Source: Streptomyces fructofermentans (GTDB lineage: Bacteria; Actinomycetota; Actinomycetes; Streptomycetales; Streptomycetaceae). Taken from it: a DNA stretch of 57,896 nucleotides. The DNA is taken from NCBI RefSeq assembly GCF_014651055.1, contig NZ_BMWD01000010.1, positions 195,026 to 252,921 on the forward strand, in the 5' to 3' direction. Numbering within the stretch: position 1 is the first letter of the stretch; every line of letters begins with the position of its first letter. The translations under genes were made by a program, and so were the position numbers. The notes below the pieces were generated by a model. It was not told the origin of the DNA, did no database searches, and saw only the letters and a list, made by a program, of their open reading frames with translations. Positions 25,643 through 32,910 of this stretch are shown here, in pieces.

Positions 25643-25669
25643 GTACATGGCTACCATGTACATGGCTAC
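25643..25669. promoter_or_regulatory. Palindrome and direct repeat upstream of the MarR gene
   Basis: GTACATGG (25643-25650), CTA, CCATGTAC (25654-25661) form a perfect dyad. TACATGGCTAC also recurs as a direct repeat at 25644-25654 and 25659-25669. It is AT-rich compared with its surroundings, which is typical of an operator or promoter region. It lies between the CYTH/CHAD stop and the MarR start. Confidence 0.55.
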
Positions 25670-25744
25670 TATTTGTGCGGTCGTCCGACGGCGGACTGCC
25701 GGCCGCGGGCCCGCGGCCACGACTGCGACCCCCGGTGCGTACGG

Positions 25745-27283
25745 TCAGCGCCGGAAGGGCTTGCTCCGGCCGGCCGCGCGTGCCCTGGCCCACGCCTCGG
25801 GGAGCTGCCGCTCCCGTGCCCCGGCCGAGGCCCGCTCCTGACCGTGCAGGAGCCCCCAGGTGAAGCCGGGCTCGCCCGCCCCCTGGGCGGACACCGCCAG
25901 GCGCCGCAGGGCGTCGCGCGTCACCACGCTGTCGTGCTGGTCGCCACTCACCTGCTGCACCGCCTTGACGCGTCCGCCGAGGCGCCGTGCGGGTTTCCCC
26001 AGCACCGGGGAAGCGGTCTCCGCCGCGTACCGGAGCCGCTTGGCGGCCTTGCGCGCGTCGTGGATCGCGGCATCGCGTTCCGGGCCCGACGCCATGTCGA
26101 GTGCCGGGTCCATCCGGCCCGCGAGTCGCCGGAACTCCTTCCGGAGCACCTTGACCATGACCTTCTCGGGCCTGCCGCTCGCCTTCGCCCGCAGCGGCGG
26201 CTCGTCGGTCAGCGACCTGAGACCGTTCAGCAGGCCCAGGTAGCGGGGCGACGCCAGCGCGTCCAGGGTGCGCCGCCTGGCGTCCGCCCGCTTCGCCACG
26301 TCCCAGGCTTCGAGACGCGCGTCGACCGGACCCAGCACCAGCTCCCCGGGAAGCTCCCGCAGGCCCGAACGCAGGCGCTCGCCCAGCACCTCGTGGTCGC
26401 GCTCCACTCCCAGCTCGTTGGCGAGCCACTTCAGATCCCGCCGTACGGGGGCGCAGGCTTCCGCGTCGAGCACGGAACGGTAGGAGCGAAGGCAGCCCCG
26501 CAGCCGACGAGCGGTCGTGCGCATCCGGTGCACGGCGTCGGGCAGGTCGCGGCGGACGGCCGGGTCGAGGTCGGTGAGATCGCTGACCAGCCTGCCCACG
26601 TAGGCCAGCACGTGGTCTCCGGCGGACCCCGGTGCGACCCCGGGAGCCCGACCGGACGCCGGCTGCGGGCCCGACTCGGTCTCGGCCAGCGCGCGGACCA
26701 CCTTGGACGGGCTCTTGGCGCGGTCGACACCACTCCTGATCAGCACCTTCTCGATGCCGTTCAGGAGTGCGGTGTCCCCGCTCCCGGCGAGTTCGACCTC
26801 CAGCTCCCGCCATGCGGCATGGCCGCCCTCGTCGAGCAGGCCGTCCGCGGACACCGCGTCCCGGCTCAACTCGGCCAGCACGTCGCCCCGGGCGTCGAGC
26901 AGATGGTGCACGGAGCGGCTGGAGCGGACGCGTACGACCGGCCGCAGCGCCGCACCGCGCGTGCGGGAGAGGGCGAGGTCCCGCAGTTCCTCCGGCACCT
27001 CCTCTGCCGTGGACGAAGTCTGGATCTCCTCGCGGGTGTCGTCCGCCACCGGGAGCTTGAGATGCCAGCCGGCGTCCTCGCCGCCGGTTCTGCGGCGCAA
27101 GGCCGCGCCGCCACGGGTCAGACGGAGGTCGTCGGTGTCGTAGTAGACGGCGTCCAGTTCCACTACGCCCCGCTCCGCGACCGAGGCGACGGGGCCGACC
27201 GCGGTGAGGTCGGCCAGCCACGACGAGTCGTCGGAGGCGGGCGCCGTGTACTTGCGTTCGATTTCTCGTACGGATCGCGCCAT
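25745..27283 (-). CDS. CYTH and CHAD domain-containing protein
   Basis: 512 residues. ATG 27283 is favoured over ATG 27319 because CYTH proteins begin close to the ExExK signature, here Glu7-x-Glu9-x-Lys11 in REIERKYT. The CYTH domain (about 1-190) has further charged strands (VVELDAVYYDTDDLRLTRGG, RRRTGGEDAGWHLKLP). The CHAD domain (about 210-505) has the conserved His/Arg helices DAVHRMRTTARRLRG and IHDARKAAKRLRYAAE. CYTH domains bind triphosphates and metals; CHAD domains bind polyphosphate, so a role at polyphosphate granules is likely. There is no Shine-Dalgarno sequence before either start. Confidence 0.92.
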   Translation of the reverse strand: MARSVREIERKYTAPASDDSSWLADLTAVGPVASVAERGVVELDAVYYDTDDLRLTRGGAALRRRTGGEDAGWHLKLPVADDTREEIQTSSTAEEVPEELRDLALSRTRGAALRPVVRVRSSRSVHHLLDARGDVLAELSRDAVSADGLLDEGGHAAWRELEVELAGSGDTALLNGIEKVLIRSGVDRAKSPSKVVRALAETESGPQPASGRAPGVAPGSAGDHVLAYVGRLVSDLTDLDPAVRRDLPDAVHRMRTTARRLRGCLRSYRSVLDAEACAPVRRDLKWLANELGVERDHEVLGERLRSGLRELPGELVLGPVDARLEAWDVAKRADARRRTLDALASPRYLGLLNGLRSLTDEPPLRAKASGRPEKVMVKVLRKEFRRLAGRMDPALDMASGPERDAAIHDARKAAKRLRYAAETASPVLGKPARRLGGRVKAVQQVSGDQHDSVVTRDALRRLAVSAQGAGEPGFTWGLLHGQERASAGARERQLPEAWARARAAGRSKPFRR

Positions 27284-27351
27284 GGGGAATGCGTACACGT
27301 AAATCCATGACCCAAACATTTTGCGCCGTATGTACTTATTCGGGATGTCTC

Positions 27352-27398
27352 TGGCGGTGCCCTTGGCGGTGCCCTTGGCGGTGGCGGTGGCGGTGGGG
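27352..27398 (+). repeat. Short tandem repeat of a GGCGGT core
   Basis: TGGCGGTGCCCT occurs twice in tandem (27352-27363, 27364-27375), then GGCGGT recurs three times up to about 27394. It lies in the short gap between the DUF6479 stop and the CYTH/CHAD start, on the 5' side of the latter. It looks like slippage-prone low-complexity DNA. Confidence 0.6.
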
Positions 27399-27415
27399 TG
27401 CGGGCGGGGTGGGGT

Positions 27416-27661
27416 TCAGCGGTGCGGGTGGCCCTGGTCGGGGTCGTCGTCGATGGTCTGCCAGCTCTCGCCGCGTCCGCTGCCCGCGGTCGCACCCTGC
27501 CCGGCGGCCTCGGGGGACGCGGACGCGGTGGTGTTCTTGCGGGCCGTGCGGCGGCTGCCCACGACGAAGGCGGCGAGCAGCGCGACCACGATGATCACGC
27601 CCACCAGGATGAGGATCAGCGACGAGCTTGCGCCTGCGGCCAGGTCGGTCGTTGCGTTCAT
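27416..27661 (-). CDS. DUF6479 family small membrane protein
   Basis: 81 residues from ATG 27661. A short N-terminal tail, one membrane helix (SSSLILILVGVIIVVALLAAFVVG, residues about 12-35), then a basic patch SRRTARKN and a polar Ser/Ala/Gly/Asp-rich cytoplasmic tail. This is the layout of DUF6479, a family largely confined to Streptomyces and of unknown function. A longer forward frame covers the same bases but has poor coding character. Confidence 0.75.
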   Translation of the reverse strand: MNATTDLAAGASSSLILILVGVIIVVALLAAFVVGSRRTARKNTTASASPEAAGQGATAGSGRGESWQTIDDDPDQGHPHR

Positions 27662-27783
27662 TCCGGCTGGGTACCCCGGCTCGGCGGTTCCAGCCGTCGT
27701 AGTGGTCCCGAGCCAGTGCATCCGTCCCCCGTGGCGACCACCCCCGCCTCGGCCGGCTCGGCGGCCCGGTCGGACGGTCGGAC

Positions 27784-27814
27784 TTGACCTTGACACGATG
27801 ACAAGGTCTCCACT
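27784..27814 (+). promoter_or_regulatory. MerR-type promoter/operator
   Basis: TTGACC (27784-27789) is followed after 19 bases by TCCACT (27809-27814). The long spacer holds the dyad GACCTTG (27786-27792) and CAAGGTC (27802-27808). An over-long spacer filled by an inverted repeat is the classic target of MerR-family regulators, and a MerR gene is second in the downstream operon, so autoregulation is likely. Confidence 0.72.
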
Positions 27815-27835
27815 GGGGCCGAGGAGGTGGTCCCG

Positions 27836-28540
27836 ATGACCATGGCGAAGCAGGAGCAGGAGCAGGAGCAGCGGCTGGCACCGGAGGTGGACGCCGCCGT
27901 GATCCGGGCCCTCGGGGCGCTGGAGGACACCAGCCCGACCGTGCGGCTGCGGGCGGCACTGGGAGCCGGTACGGCCCCGGACCCGCGATTCATCGACAAG
28001 TTGGTCGAACGGTGCGCCGTCGAGCCCGAGTTCTATGTACGCGAAATGCTGACCTGGGCTCTCACCCGCCACGCTGCGTCGATCACGGTCCCCAAGCTCG
28101 TGGACGAACTCCGGTCGGAGTCGGCCCAGGCACGGAGCCAGGCCCTGCACACCCTGTCCAAGATCGGGGATCGGCAGGCCTGGCCCGCGCTCACACCCGC
28201 ACTGCTGGCCGACGCCGACGACGAGGTGGCCCGGAGTGCCTGGCGCGCGGCGGTCGTGCTCGCGCCCGAGGGCGCGGAGCCCGGCCTGGCCGAAGTGCTC
28301 GCGACCCGGCTCGGGCGCGGTGGGCGGGAGACACGGCTGAGCCTGAGCCGTGCGCTGATCGCGCTCGGTGAGGCGGCCGTGCCGACTCTGCACGCGGCGG
28401 CGGCGAACGCCGACCCGCACGTGCGCGAGCACGCGATCGCCACGGAACGCCTGTTGCGCGACCCGGATGCCGGATTCGAGTTCGCGATCGAGGAGGCGAA
28501 GCGCATCGTGGTCCTAGGCACGAACGCCCAGGAGGGGTGA
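27836..28540 (+). CDS. HEAT-repeat protein
   Basis: 234 residues. ATG 27836 lies 8 bases after GAGGAGG. Almost the whole protein is made of ~31-residue helical pairs of the PBS-lyase HEAT type, for example PKLVDELRSESAQARSQALHTL, WPALTPALLADADDEVARSAWRAA and AVPTLHAAAANADPHVREHAI. Such arrays are scaffolds for protein binding and have no known catalytic site. It is followed after 6 bases by a MerR regulator that also carries HEAT repeats, so the two may interact through them. Confidence 0.85.
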   Translation: MTMAKQEQEQEQRLAPEVDAAVIRALGALEDTSPTVRLRAALGAGTAPDPRFIDKLVERCAVEPEFYVREMLTWALTRHAASITVPKLVDELRSESAQARSQALHTLSKIGDRQAWPALTPALLADADDEVARSAWRAAVVLAPEGAEPGLAEVLATRLGRGGRETRLSLSRALIALGEAAVPTLHAAAANADPHVREHAIATERLLRDPDAGFEFAIEEAKRIVVLGTNAQEG

Positions 28541-28546
28541 CAAGCA

Positions 28547-29551
28547 GTGTTGATCGGTGATGTGGCCCGACGTTCAGGGGTGAGCGCCCGCATGCTCAGG
28601 CACTACGACGCGCTCGGCCTGGCGCGCCCCACGGGACGTACCGGGTCCGGATACCGGGAGTACTCCAGCGACGACATCCGGCGCATCTTCCACATCGAGA
28701 GCCTGCGGTCGCTGGGGCTGTCACTGCGGGAGGTCGGGGACGCGCTGGACGATCCCGGCTTCCAGCCCTCGGCGCTCGTCGACGACCTGATCCGCCAGAC
28801 CCGGGAACGCATCGCGGGGGAGACCGCGCTGCTCACGCGGCTGCGTCGGATCGGCGCGGCGGAGCCCTCCGACTGGGAGGACGTCCTCCAGACCGTGGCA
28901 CTGCTCCAAGCGCTGGGATCCGAGAACGCGGGCAGGCGTCAGCGCGCGGCCCTGTCGTCGGTCGAAGGGGCTCCGGTGCCGGTGGAGGCCCTGGTCGAGG
29001 CGGCGTTGAGCGAGGCGGACCCCAACGTCGGCGGTGCCCTGCGATGGGCACTGGCGCAGTCGGGCGACGACGTGTTGGCCCTGTTGGCGGAGGGCCTCGG
29101 CTCCCCCCTCGCCGACGTGCGCGGGCGTGCGGTCCAGGCCATCGCCGAGATCCCGAGCCAGGAGGCGACCGCACTGCTGCGGGAAGCCCTCACGAACTCC
29201 GATCCCGCGGTCCGCAGATACGCGGCTCCGGCACTGGGCGCCCGCGGGGTGGCCGACGCGGTTCCGGCACTCGTCGACATGATCGTGGAGGGGGTGAACG
29301 ACGTCGACGCGGCCGACACGTTGAGCGCGCTGGCCGCCCGTCCCGAGCCGGCGGACCGGATCGCCCGTACGCTCGTCGGCTTCCTCGCCCGCGGCAGCCT
29401 CGAACCGCCGGCGCGCCGACGACTGACTCAAGCGCTGGCGGACATCCCGGGAACCGTCGCGTCGGACGCCCTCGCGGAACTCTCGCAGGATGGGGACCGT
29501 GTCGTCGCGCTCACCGCGACGTACGTTCTGACGCTGCGCGAGGCGCCCTGA
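28547..29551 (+). CDS. MerR-family regulator fused to HEAT repeats
   Basis: 334 residues from GTG 28547 with AGGAGGGG upstream. The N-terminal MerR domain is clear: LIGDVARRSGVSARMLRHYDALGL, GYREYSSDDIRRIFHIESLRSLGLSLREVG. A coiled-coil dimer helix follows (about 80-110). From about 140 to the end are HEAT repeats (SEADPNVGGALRWALAQ, LGSPLADVRGRAVQAIAEI, LTNSDPAVRRYAAPALGARG). There is no metal-binding Cys set. The HEAT array in the effector position suggests sensing of a protein partner, perhaps the HEAT protein encoded just upstream. Confidence 0.9.
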   Translation: MLIGDVARRSGVSARMLRHYDALGLARPTGRTGSGYREYSSDDIRRIFHIESLRSLGLSLREVGDALDDPGFQPSALVDDLIRQTRERIAGETALLTRLRRIGAAEPSDWEDVLQTVALLQALGSENAGRRQRAALSSVEGAPVPVEALVEAALSEADPNVGGALRWALAQSGDDVLALLAEGLGSPLADVRGRAVQAIAEIPSQEATALLREALTNSDPAVRRYAAPALGARGVADAVPALVDMIVEGVNDVDAADTLSALAARPEPADRIARTLVGFLARGSLEPPARRRLTQALADIPGTVASDALAELSQDGDRVVALTATYVLTLREAP

Positions 29552-29559
29552 CGGAGTCA

Positions 29560-29578
29560 CGGGGCCGGCCGGGCCCCG
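29560..29578. terminator. Short hairpin after the MerR operon
   Basis: CGGGGCC (29560-29566) pairs with GGCCCCG (29572-29578) around a 5-base loop, 9 bases after the MerR stop and before a convergent gene. Confidence 0.5.
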
Positions 29579-29699
29579 ACCAGCCGACCGCCCTGCCCTG
29601 CCGTCCTCCTGGAGCGCGCCGCGCCGATGCTTCCGACCGGGCGGCGGAGCCTTCCGGCAGGGGACTCCGGGCGTCGGCCGCCGTGCGCACCACGTCCCG

Positions 29700-30458
29700 T
29701 CACTCACCCGGCCAGGTGCCGAGGGCGCGGGCGAGCCGGTCGCTCTGCTCAAGGCTGATGCCCTGGGCAAGTCGCGTTCCGCATCGGGGACTTCCCGACT
29801 CGTCGCAGCAGAGGATGCCGGTGAACGGGCCCTGGCCGCCGGACAGTGGAGACGGGCCCTGCGGCGTCCAGGTGGCCGGCTCCCACAACGGATGCTCCAC
29901 CAGCAGGGCTTCGGCGACGGCCGCAGCCCGCCGCGCAGGGGTTCCCACCCGGACCAGGGCGTCGCGAAGCACCCCGAGGGCGTCCTCGGGCAGGTCCGCG
30001 TCACCCAGCGCGGGCAGGAGGAGCAGAAGTCGGGCATGCGGATCCTGCACACCCTCGGCGGCGGGATCGGGTGTGCGCGCGATGTGGATCAGCTCCCGCC
30101 AGGCCAGGCCGGGGCCGGCCTGGTGGCCGTCGGCCGTGGCGAGGTGGCCGAGGCGGTCCCACGACGGGTGCGTGACGAAGAACTCCGTCCCGGCGTCCTC
30201 CGCGAGATTGCGCCCCAGTACGAGGACGCTGTGCCCGCCTGCGAACGGAATCCGGAAGACCGGCCGGCGGGTCTCGTCGCACAACGCCTCGTACGCCGCG
30301 TCGGCATCCGCCTCGTCCGCCCCGAACCACGCGGGTGCCGGCTCGGGTCCCTCACCGGTCTCGCCGAGCCACAGCAGATGGGCGGCCCAGAATCCCGGCC
30401 GGGACAGCAACTCCTCGCCGGCGACGAGCGGATCGTCCTCGTACCCCTCGATCATCAT
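29700..30458 (-). CDS. Protein of unknown function
   Basis: 252 residues. Two adjacent ATGs (30458, 30455) follow GGGGGA; the second is better spaced. It is acidic and soluble, with a Trp-rich N-terminal region (RPGFWAAHLLWLGETGEGP), a strand pair VFRIPFAGGHSVLVLGRNLAE, THPSWDRLGHLATADGH, and a C-terminal motif GPFTGILCCDESGSPRCGTRLAQG. I do not recognise a named domain. It is 48 bases downstream of the VOC gene on the same strand and may share its transcript. Confidence 0.7.
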   Translation of the reverse strand: MMIEGYEDDPLVAGEELLSRPGFWAAHLLWLGETGEGPEPAPAWFGADEADADAAYEALCDETRRPVFRIPFAGGHSVLVLGRNLAEDAGTEFFVTHPSWDRLGHLATADGHQAGPGLAWRELIHIARTPDPAAEGVQDPHARLLLLLPALGDADLPEDALGVLRDALVRVGTPARRAAAVAEALLVEHPLWEPATWTPQGPSPLSGGQGPFTGILCCDESGSPRCGTRLAQGISLEQSDRLARALGTWPGE

Positions 30459-30506
30459 TCCCCCACAGCGGCGGTCGGCCCGGTCGCCGCTGCCACTGCC
30501 CTCGTG

Positions 30507-30869
30507 TCACGTCTGTCGGGCGGGCTGCCACAGCTCGACCCGGTTGCCCTCGGGATCGGTCACCCAGCCGAACCGTCCGACGCCCTCCATGTCCTGGGTC
30601 TCCTCGGCCACGTCCGCGCCCGCGGCACGCAACTGCGCGAGCATCGCGTCCAGATCGCGCACCCGGAAGTTGAGCATGGACTGCTGGGAGCGGGAGCCGA
30701 AGTAGTCGGTCCCGGACTCGAAGGTGGCGAACACCGTCGGGCCGTCCTCCTGGCGCCACAAGCCGTGCTCGTCGGCCTCCAGGCCGAGGCGGTCGCGGTA
30801 CCAGGCGCCCAGGGACTCCGGGTCGGCGGCCCGCAGGAAGTACCCGCCGATTCCAAGCACTCGTTCCAT
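30507..30869 (-). CDS. VOC-family (glyoxalase/bleomycin-resistance-like) protein
   Basis: 120 residues from ATG 30869. Two beta-alpha-beta-beta-beta modules: GIGGYFLRAADPESLGAWYRDRLGLEA with VFATFE, and MLNFRVRDLDAMLAQLRAAGADV with FGWVTDPEGNRVELWQP, the last containing the typical DPEGN-x-x-E metal-ligand site. A lyase, dioxygenase or antibiotic-binding role cannot be chosen. A longer frame with a basic low-complexity N-terminus is rejected. Confidence 0.92.
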   Translation of the reverse strand: MERVLGIGGYFLRAADPESLGAWYRDRLGLEADEHGLWRQEDGPTVFATFESGTDYFGSRSQQSMLNFRVRDLDAMLAQLRAAGADVAEETQDMEGVGRFGWVTDPEGNRVELWQPARQT

Positions 30870-31038
30870 GCCGTCATCCTGCCAGGACGGCGGGCGGGCG
30901 GCCTCGCACCGCGCGGCCGCCCGGATGACGCGGCGCGGCGGCGCCCGACAGGGGACGGCCCGCCGCACGGGGCAGGGCACGTACCCGAACTGCCGAGCGG
31001 CCGACGCCTCTTGGGCGCGCCCGGCCGCGGGTCCGGAG

Positions 31039-31722
31039 TCAGGGGTTCGACAGGCGCCTGCGGATGTCGTCGAAGTGGCGGTGCACGGCGGCCTCGGCCG
31101 CCTCGGCGGCGCCGTCGCGTACGGCGTCGACGATCCTCGCGTGCATGTCGGCCAGTTCCTCGCCGTCGGCCGCCTTGCCCAGCCCTTCCGAGCGCACCCG
31201 GTGGAAGGCGTTCCAGAACGCGTCGAGCAGCTCGCTGAGCAGTTCGTTGTCCAGTGAGCGGTGGAGGGTGCGGTGGAAGGCGCGGTCGGTCCGGGCCGCG
31301 ATCTCGCCGTCCTCCCGCACCTCCTTGTGCATCCGCGCCACCAGCGCGTCGAGTTCGCGGAGGTCCTCGTCGGGGAGCCGGCCCGCGAGCTGGTGCATGA
31401 GCCCCGCTTCGAGTGCCTCGCGCAGTTGCAGCAGTTCGAGGAGGCTGCCCTGTCCGCGGCGGTGGCCGACCACGGTGCGGAACGCGATGGCCTCCGTCAT
31501 CGGCTCCAGGGACAGGGTGCCGACGTATGTGCCGAAGCCGCGTCGGATCTCGACGATGTGCATGGCCTGGAGGGACTTCAGGGCTTCGCGCAGCGAGTTG
31601 CGGCTGATGCCGAAGCGCTGCATCAGCTCGGTCTCGGTGGGGAGCGCGTCGCCGGGGCCGAGAGCCTGCTCGACGATCAGTTCCTTGATCTTGTCCTCGG
31701 CGTCGGCGGCGACCGATCGCAT
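31039..31722 (-). CDS. GntR-family regulator, FadR subfamily (possible NanR-like)
   Basis: 227 residues. ATG 31722 is chosen because GAGAGGA lies 6 bases upstream. The winged helix (LPTETELMQRFGISRNSLRE, then ALKSLQAMHIVEIRRGFGTYV) is followed by an all-helical FCD effector domain (LLELLQLREALEAGLMHQLA, FHRTLHRSLDNELL, HARIVDAVRDG, AVHRHFDDIRRRL). It is divergent from the aldolase-transporter pair, and a perfect palindrome lies between them, so it probably represses that pair and is relieved by the pathway substrate. Confidence 0.93.
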   Translation of the reverse strand: MRSVAADAEDKIKELIVEQALGPGDALPTETELMQRFGISRNSLREALKSLQAMHIVEIRRGFGTYVGTLSLEPMTEAIAFRTVVGHRRGQGSLLELLQLREALEAGLMHQLAGRLPDEDLRELDALVARMHKEVREDGEIAARTDRAFHRTLHRSLDNELLSELLDAFWNAFHRVRSEGLGKAADGEELADMHARIVDAVRDGAAEAAEAAVHRHFDDIRRRLSNP

Positions 31723-31778
31723 GTGGCGTCCTCTCTCGGACCTTGACATCTCCTGCTCTGCCGTGTGTCACTCTACCA

Positions 31779-31814
31779 GGACGTAGGACATCCTACGTCC
31801 CACGTCCTACGTCC
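31779..31814. promoter_or_regulatory. GntR operator: 22-bp perfect palindrome plus a third half-site
   Basis: GGACGTAGGA (31779-31788), CA, TCCTACGTCC (31791-31800) form a perfect dyad. The right half TCCTACGTCC recurs at 31805-31814, 14 bp further on. A TTGACA at 31743-31748 upstream may be the -35 of the aldolase promoter, though no convincing -10 follows. The site is between the divergent GntR and aldolase genes. Confidence 0.72.
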
Positions 31815-31904
31815 AATGCCTTCTGTCCCGCGTACTATGTCCTGGCCTTAGGTGTACGCAGCACCCATCGGCCGGGGCGCGAACAGCACGACCTGGAGCA
31901 CCAC

Positions 31905-32834
31905 ATGTCATTCCCCACGCCCCTGCGCGGCGTCATCCCCCCGGTCATCACCCCGCTCACGGCGGCGGGCGAGGTGGACACGGCCTCGCTGCGCCGGCTC
32001 TCCGAGCACCTGATCACGGCCGGTGTGCACGGCCTGTTCCTGCTGGGATCGAGCGGCGAGACCGCCTACCTCACGGACGCCCAGCGGCTGACCGCGCTCG
32101 AGACCGCGGTGGACACCGCGGCGGGCCGGGTCCCCGTCCTGGCCGGCGTCATCGACACCACCACGGCCCGGGTCCTGGACCGGGCGGCCGACGCGGTACG
32201 CGCGGGTGCCGACGCACTCGTGGCCACGGCGCCCTTCTACACCCGTACGCACAAGGTGGAGATCGCCGACCACTTCCGCCGCATCCGCGCCGGCGCCGAC
32301 CTGCCGCTGTTCGCCTACGACATCCCCGCCGCCGTGCACACCAAGCTGCCCCGCGACATCGTGCTCGACCTGGCCTCCGACGGCACCCTGGCCGGCCTCA
32401 AGGACTCGAGCGGCGACGAGGGCTCGCTGCGCCGCCTGATGCCCGAACTGCGCCGGCTCCCGAACGGCTTCTCCGTGCTCACCGGCTCGGAACTCACCGT
32501 CGACGGCGCGCTGCTCGCGGGTGCGGACGGTGTCGTCCCGGGCCTCGGCAACGTCGACGCGCACGGCTACGTACGGCTCTACGAGGCGGCCCGGGCCGGC
32601 GACTGGGCCGCGGCCAGGGCCGAGCAGGACCGGCTGGCGGCCCTGTTCTCCCTGACCGACGCGGGCGACCCGGCACTGATGGGCCCCAGCTCCTCCGCGC
32701 TCGGCGCCTTCAAGGCCGCCGCGCAGCTCCAGGGCCTCATCGACTGCGCCGCGACCGCCGCGCCGCAGGTACCGCTCGACGACGCGGCCGTGGAACGCGT
32801 CCGCGGCTGCCTCGTCACCGCCGGCCTGCTGTGA
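31905..32834 (+). CDS. DapA-family aldolase/dehydratase (possible N-acetylneuraminate lyase)
   Basis: 309 residues from ATG 31905 with GGAG 7 bases upstream. Schiff-base Lys166 (LAGLKDSSGD) and Tyr138 (FAYDIP) fall at almost the same positions as in E. coli NanA (165 and 137), and the carboxylate-binding loop is GSSGE. The family includes dihydrodipicolinate synthase, sialic acid lyase and keto-acid dehydratases; the residues I can see do not settle the specificity. The transporter encoded next is strongly NanT-like, which favours sialic acid lyase, but no nanE, nanK or sialidase gene accompanies it. Confidence 0.85.
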   Translation: MSFPTPLRGVIPPVITPLTAAGEVDTASLRRLSEHLITAGVHGLFLLGSSGETAYLTDAQRLTALETAVDTAAGRVPVLAGVIDTTTARVLDRAADAVRAGADALVATAPFYTRTHKVEIADHFRRIRAGADLPLFAYDIPAAVHTKLPRDIVLDLASDGTLAGLKDSSGDEGSLRRLMPELRRLPNGFSVLTGSELTVDGALLAGADGVVPGLGNVDAHGYVRLYEAARAGDWAAARAEQDRLAALFSLTDAGDPALMGPSSSALGAFKAAAQLQGLIDCAATAAPQVPLDDAAVERVRGCLVTAGLL

Positions 32835-32910
32835 CCCCCGACCGGGCCGCCCCCACCCGTCCCGGGCCGTAGTCCTGCCGAGAGTCTCCTTCACCCGCAT
32901 TGGATTCGTC

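Noticed and set aside
27321..27839. Forward frame opposite DUF6479
   Set aside because: Repetitive Val/Ala start comes from the GGCGGT repeat; the reverse frame encodes a recognisable one-helix protein.
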